DNA of 27,494 bases. It comes from Haplomitrium mnioides. Taxonomy: Eukaryota; Marchantiophyta; Haplomitriopsida; Calobryales. The DNA lies in contig JBNGIS010016175.1 in the NCBI GenBank assembly GCA_049999725.1, forward strand, positions 1 to 27,494, written 5' to 3'. Below the pieces are notes generated by a model. It searched no databases. It was not told the origin of the DNA and saw only the letters and a program-made list of their open reading frames with translations. Position numbers and translations under genes: made by a program. This document shows, in pieces, positions 18,568-27,344 of this stretch (its first letter is position 1; each line of letters opens with the position of its first letter).

Positions 18568-20777
18568 CTCTCAAATATTTTGGCTTCCTATACTAACTTT
18601 TTATCTGATTTAACGTTTGTTGTTGTTCTTTCTAATTTAGTCCTAGAATGTTATTAGCGTTATAGGGATATATATATGCTATGAAAGTAGGTTACACATC
18701 ACTCAATCCATTCACTTGTCTGGAGACTCTTTTGTATATGTATACATCGCTCATGCGATAACACATTATCAGCACGATAGACTTTGCAACAATTTTTTTC
18801 CGCATTCGCTCAAATCTGCACCAACATATCAAGAAACTCTCACATCATTTGTTCGCAACTTTCTTTACGCACTTTCTCGTTTTTCCTCTCTCGCTGCACC
18901 CTTACCATCTCTATCTAACGAGCATACATTTTTATTTCTCTCTCTCCTTTTTCATTCTCTCATGTGAGGCCCCCCCCCCCCTACGAACTAGGGCGCGCCT
19001 TACAACTTAGTTGCTCATTTTTTTTCTCCTTCGACAACCGCACAAACACCTCTTTCTCTGTTCAACGATCTCACCTCCTCCTGCAACATTGCGGGTGATA
19101 GCTCCTTCTCTACTGTGGCATTTGCAAGAGACACCTTCTTACATGTTTGGCGACATCGCTCCCAACTGCGGCATTGCGGGTGACCTTCTTTTTTCTTAGT
19201 TCGACGAGCTACGCGCAGCTACCACATCAGTAGTTTGCTTATTTCTTTATTTGTCAACTCTAACAAAGCATCATAACATTTTATGCCTGCTCGGGACCGA
19301 CTCGCATTGTATCCTTCTTGCTTGTCTTTTGTCCCTCGCTTAAGACGAACTGAAGTTGTCCATCCTTCTTACTCTTCAACAACAACATCTACCAAGTCGT
19401 ATTCTTCTTTTCTTTATGTTTCCATTTCTACACTTCTATACTACCCTCTCACTTGCTTACAAACCATTGTTCTCTCTTCTTTTCCTTCTATTCGTGGCTC
19501 TTTGTGAGATTTGCATTTTTCTCCTTTCTCCTTGCTGGGGACCACCCAATACAGGCGACAATAACAAGTACACCCATTCTTCTTCGACACTAGAGTATAC
19601 GAGCTTGTTATTTCACCCCTATATTCAACCTTTTTTTTCATTCTTTCCTTTTTACCCCTTTTTCATTCCTCTCTAACAATGAAGGATAAGCACACAAGCT
19701 TACCACCTTCTCATTGTTCTCTTTTCCATTCTTGGTTTACTCTCTTTTCTGCTTGTGTTTCTCTACTGTCACTCAACGACAGCCTACTTGTCCTTCACAA
19801 CATAAGCATTATTACAGACCAAAGGGAGACAAGGCATTTCTACACCTACCTGACATCGAACTCCTAATACTATCTAACATCTATGTGTGACTTCGACATC
19901 AGACACCTACCCATTTTTGTCTACTCTCATAGTGCACAATTTCGACTCATCTATCTACGCAACAACGCATACCTCAGTGATTTTGACTCCTCTCTGAACA
20001 ACAACATAGTTGCATCTACCTTCAGTGAGATATATTTTCACACATGCTCGTACATATAGCTATATCGACATTCAACAGAAGGGGAACTTGCATCTTCCCA
20101 CTTCAAGTTCTTTCACTTTATGTTCCAAAACGCCAAAGGTTCAATCTTCTCAACCCACCTCTTGCTTATTTTTGATTGATTCCTTTCTTTTCTGAATGAA
20201 TCTAACCCTCACAAAGGAAACACCCTTTGATTCTGAAATATTTCTGGCAGAGACTACAAATGACTCATACTAACCAGAAACCTTGACCCTTGTTACCTCC
20301 ACGAGCAAAACCTACTATCTGGCCATACCTTCAACACTTCTTGTCTCTTCTTTTTTCTAGAATCAGCATTGTAGAGCAACACAACAACAATCAGGGGAAC
20401 TAGGCTCATACACGGAGTAGTTCTTGAAGGACACACTACATGCCTACCATCAAGAGTAGACACACATTCATACATGGCAGTCTCTTTACCTGTTAGCAAT
20501 ATAAAATTCTCATTTAATTTTCGGTAGTATATACCAATTGACTCACATTCAATCGATTCTTTCATGTTTTTCATTGCAGATTTTCATTTTTCTGCTTAAA
20601 GCAAAAAAACATAAACATGTACACGGGTTTGTGATCAACTGAACATCAGATCGACCACTAGTATGAACAAAGTACAGAAAAATTGTCGCCCTGACCCAGC
20701 CACTACATTCGCCATATATTCTAGTTCACCTCACTCATTCACAAGTTTTCCCAGAAAAACAGAGCACAGACCTGCAA
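18568..20777 (+). other. Long pyrimidine-rich leader (possible LTR remnant) before the copia ORF
   Basis: A TATATATAT box at 18669-18677 and a possible LTR end/PBS (ACACA then TTATCAGCACG, 18761-18776) suggest the 3' part of a copia LTR. I could not confirm the PBS against a tRNA from memory. Then come about 2 kb rich in C and T on the plus strand (strongest 18780-19720), with a C13-14 run at about 18969-18982 and the phrase ATTGCGGGTGA twice (19090, 19174). The short open frames here have no recognisable domains and are composition artefacts. The copia ATG follows at 20778. Confidence 0.4.
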
Positions 20778-21800
20778 ATGGCATCTGTAGCATCTCTAAA
20801 ATTCCAGGCACCGAGATTGGATAGCTCCAACTATTCATCATGGTCACTAGATGTCACAACATACATGACATCCACGAGTATCTATGAAATACTCAACACG
20901 GACGATGAGAAAATCCCTCGTTATGCACCCAGATCCCTCATCCTGATTCGACACCATCTAGTGGAACCTCTTAGACTCCAATACTTGAACTACAACAGTC
21001 CCCACCTACTATAGGAAGAACTAAGACTAAGATTTGACCACCTGACAAGCATATCGCTTCCTACAGCGAAACACAACTGGATTAATCTACGCGTTCAAGA
21101 ATATACATCCATAGTCAATTACAATAGTAAATTGTTCTGCATTGTCTCACAATTGGCAATCTGTGGTCACCCCCTAGCCGATGAAGAGCAAATACAGAAG
21201 ACTCTATCGACTTTCCATGTGAGCAATCTCATTCTAGCATCACAATATCGAAACATGCGATTCACTCGATACTTTGAACTCATAGCATACATGCTACTAG
21301 TTGAAAAGCATCAACCCCTCCTCATGGAAAATGCAAAGAAACGACCTCTAGGGTCTACCGCACCTCCATAGAACACTAAATCACACTTTACAGGGACCAG
21401 ACAATATCCCCGCTCCAAAAACAGAAATCTTTCCAGAGGTAGAGGAAGGAGACACTCCAGATTTAGGGGGAGCACCACATGCCTGAACACTAGTTGACCT
21501 CCAACCTCCAACAACAAGAATTGACATATTGAACATTGCATATTGACAACACCAAAGCGTGCCCAACATCGCACATGGACCAACAGATGAGGCAAACAAC
21601 CCAATAGAGGTCGACAAACTCATTCTTATCCGTGCCAACTATAGATGACCTGCAATCGTTGTGGCATTCATGGGCACACCCAACCTACTTGTAGAGTACA
21701 CGCGCACCTAGCGTGCATATGCTAACATAGCATTAAACCTCACAATAATGAGATACACGGTAACTTATTGGAAATGACCGATATAGATGAATATCCATTG
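20778..21800 (+). pseudogene. Ty1/copia gag (nucleocapsid) region
   Basis: Starts at ATG 20778 (MASVASLKFQAPRLDSSNYS), with the NYSSW phrase typical of copia gag N-termini. Segments in several frames follow: QLAICGHPLADEEQ at about 21145 (the usual gag 'LxxxGxPLxDE' step) and FELIAYMLLVEKHQ at about 21275. A basic Arg/Gly-rich stretch follows (about 21400-21480), then a CCHC zinc knuckle CNRCGIHGHTQPTC encoded at 21651-21692. Stops at 21012 and 21369 and several frameshifts show that it is dead. The knuckle would have bound the element's RNA in the virus-like particle. Confidence 0.7.
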
Positions 21801-22229
21801 TACAATCTACATCTTGAGAGTCACATGAATCATCCCTCTCTATGAAACTAGGACAACAAATCTGAATTAACCTGCATTGTAGATAGCAGATCTTCGCACA
21901 CTATACTGCAAGACCGACAATACTTCTCATCGATAAAATCGTCTTTCAGGCCCATGACCACGATCACTGGCCACAACCAAATTGAAGGAGGGCATGATCC
22001 AACCACTCTACTTTTTCCAAGCATCACCAAATTGGATATCCAATCCACCATTTATGCACCTACAGCAACCAGAAACCTCATCAATTTCCGAGATATACAA
22101 CAAAATGGTTTCCACATTCAAACCAAACTTTTTCAAGACATTAAAGTCCTCCATATCTTGAGTCCAACAACAACAGGCTTTGACATACTAGAATCATTTC
22201 CATTATCTCTATTTGGCTTGTATACCACC
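21801..22229 (+). pseudogene. Ty1/copia protease region
   Basis: CIVDSRSSHTIL at 21873-21908 is the retropepsin active-site segment, but the usual D-S/T-G is D-S-R (21882-21890). The following PTATRNLINFRDIQQNGFH matches the 'v...p.l..NLlSv..l...G' end of the copia protease region. The long frame at 21954-22376 joins this to the pre-integrase domain without interruption. Confidence 0.65.
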
Positions 22230-23250
22230 AAAATCTGCTCATATCATGTCTCTACAACACCAATCTCTACATCCCTCACATGGCACAACCGCCTAGGGCA
22301 TCCCGGCCGAGACATGTTCTACCGCATCAAAATGATAGCAAAGGTATACCACAAAATGTGCATCCCCTGCCATTGAATACCCCATGCCTAGCATGCGCAC
22401 AGAGAAAATTGAGAATTGCACCCTCTAACGACAAAACAACGATCACGATTCCTCGAGAGAATCCACAATGATATCTGTGGACCTATCAATCCACCTTTGG
22501 GACCCTTCCGATGCTTTCTAGTCATCATTGATGTATCATCCAAATGGTCACAAGTATCCCTACTCACAATCAAAAACATGGTCTTCCCAAAACTTCTATC
22601 TCAAATATTAAAACTCTTGGCACAATCTCTTGATTACCCAATCAAAAATTAGAGAGTGGACAACGTTGGAGAATTCTCTTCCCAAACATTTGACAACTTT
22701 TGCACGTCTGTCGGCATAGACATCCAATATTCAGTTCCACATGTACACTTTCAAAATGGCATTGCAAAATCTGCTATCAAGAGAATACAACTAATAGCAA
22801 GACCATTACTTCTGAACTCCAACCTCTCCACCATAGCTTGGGGACACGCAATCATGCATGCAGCATCCTTACTACGTTATAGACCATCGACATTCAATCA
22901 AAACTCCACACACCAACTTGCATCCAAAATTCTTGCAGATATCTCACATCTTTGCACCTTTGGCTGCTTCATCATTGTCCCAATCTTAGGACCACATCAA
23001 ACAAAGATGGGACCCTAATGCCAAAAAGGTATATACATCAGTTTTGAATCTCCTTCTATCATCTAATATCTTAAACCTTCAACCTATGATGTGTTTAATT
23101 TTCGATTTGCAGACTGTCAATTCTTTGAAGTATCTTTCGCACATATGTTACAAGAGGACAAAGTTGTACAACCCAAACCTGATGACAACTTAATTTAACA
23201 CCAACACTTGCCATTAGACTTTGATCAACAAAATGGGCAATCCGAAACCA
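22230..23250 (+). pseudogene. Ty1/copia integrase
   Basis: The GAG-pre-integrase/zinc domain reads WHNRLGHPGRDMFYRI (22281) and then CLACAQRK in another frame (about 22387), the His2Cys2 pair. The rve core follows in frame 22416-22652 with IHNDICGP (first Asp, 22470-22472), then VDNVGEFSSQTF after a TAG at 22650 (second Asp, 22659-22661). Exactly 35 residues later the expected Glu is Lys (IAKSAIKR, 22767-22769). The C-terminal part (to about 23250) is degraded. As in copies B and C of the chromovirus, the Glu-to-Lys change fits a G-to-A transition. Confidence 0.75.
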
Positions 23251-23282
23251 AAGTCAAATGACTTCTCCATTTACAGGAAACA

Positions 23283-23687
23283 TTGATCAAAATGCCTTAT
23301 GCATTTAACAATGCAGCTAACGTCACCAAATCATACGTTGATGCAGTCAACGCGCCGTCTCAACTCCAAAAAGCTGATACCCCTGCCACTGAAATACAAC
23401 CAAAAGGAAAATGTGGCAGACCTAAAGGCTCAAAGAATAAACCAAAATCTCTGACATTGTTATATGTTGCGACCGACAACGATGAAATATCAATTAACTA
23501 TCCTCATACTGGTCATATATGGGACAAAACCCAAACCCTTATAGATGATCTATTTGTATTCTCTGTATCACAATCAATAAACAATGATACACCTGACCCT
23601 TTATCTGTACAAGAAGCACAATCAAGAACCGATTGGCCTCAATGGGAGACAACCATAAATTTGGAACTTGACTCTCTCATACGATGA
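23283..23687 (+). pseudogene. Copia linker between integrase and RT, with AT-hook-like GRPKGSKNK
   Basis: This open frame carries KGKCGRPKGSKNKPK (GRPKGSKNK at 23415-23441), the basic motif commonly found in plant copia polyproteins between integrase and RT and similar to an AT-hook. It ends with DWPQWETTINLELDSL, the standard start of the RVT_2 domain, before a TGA at 23685-23687. The role is DNA or nuclear targeting by analogy only. Confidence 0.7.
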
Positions 23688-24962
23688 CAAGTATTTGGAT
23701 CTGTAATGCCAGCACTTCCCGACATGCACTTAATAGATTACAGATTTATTTTTGTCCGAAAACACAATGGGAAAGGCAATATCACACAATACAAAGCAAG
23801 ACTAGTGGCCAAGGGATACACTCAAATCTCTAGATGTGATTATGACCTTACATACTCACCTATTATGGACATTGTAACATACAAATATATGAGAGCATTC
23901 GCTATCCAACGTCATCTCACTATGCACATCATGGACGTCATTCACTGCCTACTTATATGGCATTCTAGACACCCAGATTTTTATAAAGACACCCCTTGAA
24001 CTCATATCAAGAATGGCATTTCATTTTCAAGGGGAGAACAATGACAATGCAAATGGACCTTTAGTCCTAAGCGGCTCAAATACTGAGATTGGGCCTTTTG
24101 TCTCTCACAGCCTAAACTCATAGGTTGGACCTTCTGTCCCTCATGATATGCACTATGAAAATGGACCTGTAGTTCATAGAGGTATAATGAATAAAAATGG
24201 ACCTTTTGTCCATAAAGACCTCAATCTGGGAAAAGAACCTTCTGTCCTCTATGACCAACAAATGAAAGGGCTTTTTGTCCATAAAATGCCACTGCCAATC
24301 CAGAAAGGGCGTGTAGTCCTCATGTCAAAAAGACAATGCCAAATGATAGAAAAGAAGTTGCACAATGCCATTCAAAGACCTTTAGTCCAATTAGCAAATT
24401 TGCTGAGCACGCAACATTTCAGAGGGTCTTTAGTCCCATATACATACAAGTTGCACAAGCAACACCATAGTGGACCTTTTGTCCCCCATCATCAAAATAT
24501 ACCACATGAAAATGTGAAGTTGACAAAGCATTCTATTAATGCATCTGGATCAACAATTGATCAATCAAGAACACAAATGGCAGTTCAAGTCTTGAAATCG
24601 ATATATGGACTCAAACAGAGTGGCAAAAATTGGCACCAGAGATTCAAATCAGAAATGATGGCACTGAATTTTACAATTGATGACATCGCTCCATGCATGT
24701 TCATGAAACACCATGACCCTGAATACGTCATAGTTGCATTTCATGTAGACGACGTAAATATTTTTGGCACAAAAATACTAGCAGCCAACACAATTGCCAA
24801 ACTGAAAGACATATTTGAAATACGAGACATTGGAGGACCAGATCTCTATCTCAGCATTTAGTTTGAGCATCTACCTAATGGAATTCTGATCCACCAGTCC
24901 ACATACACGGTCAAGATCTTCAAACAATTTAATATGGATAATGTTCATCCAACGAGCACTCC
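23688..24962 (+). pseudogene. Ty1/copia reverse transcriptase with large in-frame insertion, 3'-truncated
   Basis: RVT_2 blocks in order: VFGSVMPALP, YKARLVAKGYTQ (about 23790), DLTYSPIMD, and MDVI (23932-23942). A one-base insertion at about 23943 restores the YLYGILDTQIFIKTP frame. An unusual ~580-bp stretch with 12-residue repeats follows (24011-24590). RT then resumes with VLKSIYGLKQSGKNWHQRF (about 24589), DIAPCMFMKH, the active site as HVDD (24742-24753; Tyr normally), EIRDIGGPDLYLSI, a TAG at 24859-24861, and FEHLPNGILIHQSTYT. The element stops at 24962 against the LTR of E, so the RNase H domain and the 3' LTR are missing. Confidence 0.8.
24055..24484 (+). repeat. In-frame 36-bp tandem repeat encoding GPxV 12-mers inside copia RT
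   Basis: A 13-bp core, GGACCTTTTGTCC (best copies at 24199 and 24472), recurs at 24055, 24091, 24127, 24163, 24199, 24235, 24268, 24307, 24376, 24424 and 24472. Spacings are 36, 36, 36, 36, 36, 33, 39, 69, 48 and 48, all multiples of 3. Translated, each unit starts GPFVHK, GPSVPH, GPVVHR or similar and is 12 residues long in units 1-8. The frame is open throughout except a TAG at 24121-24123. The core ends GGAC...GTCC can pair. It lies between the IKTP and YGLKQ blocks of RT. Confidence 0.9.
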
Positions 24963-25340
24963 TGTAATATTACAAGCATAAGGTTGTGCTATTTATAAGA
25001 AAATAGAGAGGAGTAAAGGAAGTGGTAGTGAGTCACTTTTAGGTTACTTGCTTTCGAAGTCACTTTTGGTAGAGAGTCACCTTTTGGGCTGAAATTAGAA
25101 GTGACTTGTAAGTGAAGAAAGATGGAGGACACCCTCTTCTCTTGTATAAAAAGAAGGGCTTCTTAGCCCCACTTCTCATTCTAGAGTTCCTCTCGAATCA
25201 CTTGGGTTTTTTGGTTGCTTGGCTTTTGCTTGCACTCTTGGTCTTAGCTTGGACCTTGAGTTGCTTTTGGTTGAAGAACTCTATTAGAGTTCACCATGAG
25301 TTCTTACTGATTTGGATTTGGTCTTTGAGATTCTTTTACA
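24963..25340 (+). mobile_element. Element E 5' LTR (chromovirus)
   Basis: 378 bp with TG...CA ends: TGTAATATTACAAGC at 24963 and GATTCTTTTACA ending at 25340. It is directly followed by the PBS. It interrupts the copia RT, so E or its source integrated after the copia copy. It is alignable along its whole length with the element C LTR at 17356-17745, with a few indels. Confidence 0.9.
25145..25169 (+). promoter_or_regulatory. LTR TATA box and adjacent mini-hairpin
   Basis: TATAAAAAG (25145-25153) is a consensus-like TATA box. GGGCT-TCTT-AGCCC (25156-25169) follows at once, near the expected transcription start. The hairpin is conserved in element C (17561-17574). Confidence 0.6.
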
Positions 25341-25341
25341 T

Positions 25342-25353
25342 TGGTATCAGAGC
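25342..25353 (+). promoter_or_regulatory. Element E primer-binding site (tRNA-iMet)
   Basis: TGGTATCAGAGC sits one base after the LTR end and is complementary to the 3' end of plant initiator tRNA-Met. It is the same PBS type as in element A. Confidence 0.92.
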
Positions 25354-25409
25354 TACGGTTTATTTTTGGTGTGAGCTACATTGAGAGTCAAGAGGAGGGG
25401 GTTCAAGCA

Positions 25410-26095
25410 ATGGAACAATGACTTGAACATCTTTCACACCTTTTGGAAGTGGGAATAAAAGAAAGAGCAACATTTCAAGAAGAAGAGAGTTATGAGCGAT
25501 TTCCAACGCCAAAAGCATATGATAGAAAGGTGACTTGTGGTGCTTATGAGAACTTTATTTTTGATTGTGAACAATATTTTGAAGCTACAAACATTAGAGA
25601 GGATAGTCGGCGAATTCTATTTGCGGTAAGCCAATTAGAAGGAGTTGCAAAGACTTGGTGGAGATATCAAATAGAACAAGCACAACATGGATTGGTTGCT
25701 CCTATTGTTTCTTGGTATGAGTTCAAAGAATGAGTGATTTCAAGATTTAGGGTTGTAAATGCTTCAAAAGTAGCAAGAGATCAATTGGCTGAATTGAGGC
25801 AACTTGGTACAGTGAGAAGTTATTTGACAAATTTTCAAGATACAATTATGCAAATTCCTGATATAAGAGAAGAAGAAGCCCTAGACCGCTTTGTTCGGGG
25901 GCTAAAGCCTCGCACGAGAATAGAGGTTACTATGAGAGAGCCTACTCAATTAGAAGAAGCAATGCATATACGAAGCGCCATGACTCATTACTCACAGCTA
26001 CAGAAGTTAGATCTCGTCCTCAACCATTCAAGCATCATTCTCAAAACCTTGCAATCTCTAATGGAATTAAAATTCCGACAAGAATTCGAGGTACC
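25410..26095 (+). pseudogene. Element E gag
   Basis: The likely start is ATG 25410 (MEQ), followed at once by a TGA (25419-25421) that is probably a mutated CGA Arg codon. The frame then gives LEHLSHLLEVGIKE, FPTPKAYDRKVTCGAYENF, IFDCEQYFEATN, GVAKTWWRYQIEQ, a TGA at 25731, VISRFRVVNASKVARDQ, VRSYLTNFQDTIMQIP and VRGLKPRTRIEVTMREP. This is the full capsid-type Retrotrans_gag segment and the best-preserved gag of the window. Between it and protease are only about 45 codons, readable after a frame change, with no CCHC knuckle. Confidence 0.8.
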
Positions 26096-26568
26096 TTGTT
26101 CCATCTTGATGGTATGATTGAGGAGCACTCTTGTAGAATGTTGGTCGATAGTGAGAGTTCTGAAAATTTTATGTCACTACATTTTGATAAGATAATCAAA
26201 GCAAAATATAGGCTTATGAAGGAGAGTCTTGTGACTATGGCTGATGGCCAAAAGCATAACATGTTTTGCTCTCAAAAGCCATTCCTTCTAAGTATTGGAA
26301 AAGGGTATACAGAATCTATGCAATTTGTTATTGTACTTGTACAATATGAAATCATTTTAGGATTGCCTTGGCTTGAAGAAAAGTCCGCTCAATTTGATTG
26401 GGAAAAACGACAAATTCAAGTTACCTTACAAGGTAAAAAACTTCTTTTGGGGTGTTCGACACTGTTGGTGAAGAAGCCTAAATCAGTTCAGCATGTTAAT
26501 TTAGTGGAGCAAGAGTTGCATATCTTTGCTATTTGGATTAAGCCCATTATGGACTTAAGTAAAGAGGG
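26096..26568 (+). pseudogene. Element E protease, truncated before RT
   Basis: An open frame from 26096 has CRMLVDSESSENF, where the catalytic D-S-G is D-S-E (GAG at 26153-26155 against GGG in B), then LVTMADGQKHN, IILGLPWLEEK, and the linker to KPIMDLSKEG. Homology to B and C ends at about 26567 in the purine tract of the PR-RT spacer. The rest of the frame is read from unrelated sequence. The protease is therefore inactive and all downstream pol is missing. Confidence 0.8.
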
Positions 26569-27256
26569 GTTTAGGGTTTAACTGTTGGCACAAAGTCCTC
26601 GTTCTTTGCGCCAACAGTTCAACAAAGTCCTCGTTCAGTCTCCGTATTTGGAATGGACCCCAGTTGTCCATTCCAGGCTTGGGCAAATTTAAATTTTCCA
26701 GCTTGATAGTAATTGTTTCCTCCCGAACTCTGCACCGCTGGATTGTAGATTCTCTAATTTTGTTTTTATCTTCCTCAGAAACAGTCTGAGGATTGGTTTG
26801 TTCCCTTTCTTGAAAAGTTCGCAACCCCTTGTGGGATTGCCTCTTTGATCTTGAAACAGGAGCCTGAACAGGTTGGGGCTCCTTCTCTGATTCCTCCCCC
26901 GAGCTGCTTGCCGAAGGAGAACTTGGTGCCGACAAGGACGAGGATTTTGCCGGTGATTCCGAAGGGGCAAGCTCCTCCTCAACAACCTGTGCTGGTGCTG
27001 GTTTCTTTTTCTTTTGCACCGGTTGTTTTTTCTTCTAAGCCTGGCTTGATTTCGGCTCCTTTCTTTTGTTCTGGGCAGAAGTCCCCGTTGCGTGTACTGA
27101 AAATGTTGCCGCAGAAGGATGGGGCACAAGTTGCTGAATGTGGACACCCGGCTTGGGCTTGAGAAGTTTCAATTGAATGGCTAACTTCACGCAGTCTCTC
27201 TCCACTCGCTTCACGTCAGCATAGGAGTCCACAAAGTCTGCCAGAAACTGCGTGAA
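26555..27256 (-). CDS. Unidentified protein exon, low-complexity charged region plus conserved-looking C-terminal segment
   Basis: Reading from 27256 downwards, the frame gives FTQFLADFVDSYADVKRVER, a basic KLLKPKPG part, and then a TAG at 27037-27035. It continues in the same frame as a Lys-rich KKKKP stretch, a Ser/Pro/Glu-rich linker (about 26980-26860), LRTFQEREQTNP, RESTIQRCRVREETITIKLE and MDNWGPFQIRRLNEDFVELL, ending QQLNPKPLFT at 26558. The last ~5 codons and the stop derive from the chromovirus E fragment, so the gene is truncated there. Codon use and the order/disorder pattern look like a real protein; I do not recognise the family. The single in-frame TAG may be a mutation or an exon end. 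It could belong to an uncharacterised mobile element. Confidence 0.5.
26566..26619. repeat. Telomere-like GGTTTAGGGTTTA plus 16-bp hairpin at the E break
   Basis: GGGGTTTAGGGTTTA (26566-26580) holds two near-copies of the plant telomere unit (also a telo-box, AAACCCTAA, on the minus strand). It overlaps by one base a stem of 16 bp: AACTGTTGGCACAAAG (26580-26595), an 8-nt loop, then CTTTGCGCCAACAGTT (26604-26619), with one mismatch that would be a G-U pair in one of the two transcripts. CAAAGTCCTCGTTC is also repeated directly (26591-26604, 26623-26636). Confidence 0.8.
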
Positions 27257-27282
27257 CTGAAAAGGAAGAAACAACAACATTA
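27257..27282 (-). other. Probable 3' splice site for the minus-strand exon
   Basis: On the minus strand, TGTTGTTGTTTCTTCCTTTTCAG ends at 27257, directly before the open frame starting TTCACGCAG. A long pyrimidine tract followed by CAG is a textbook acceptor, so the exon start at 27256 is preferred over any upstream ATG. Confidence 0.55.
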
Positions 27283-27344
27283 AGATTTAGAAAAAAAATG
27301 AAAGACATACTGAGAAGCAAGACAACGAGCGTTAAATAAAGTTT

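Noticed and set aside
18969-18982. Run of 13-14 C followed by GGGCGCGCC
   Set aside because: Could be taken for a cloning-linker or vector remnant, but no other vector-like sequence is nearby; treated as a simple homopolymer.
19011-19867. Several plus-strand open frames rich in Leu, Phe and Ser
   Set aside because: They follow from the pyrimidine-rich leader; there are no domains and overlapping frames look alike.
24055-24484. Regular ~36-bp spacing resembling a CRISPR array
   Set aside because: The repeated core is only 13 bp and degenerate, the rest of each unit is coding RT-frame sequence, and the context is a plant copia element. It is a coding minisatellite.
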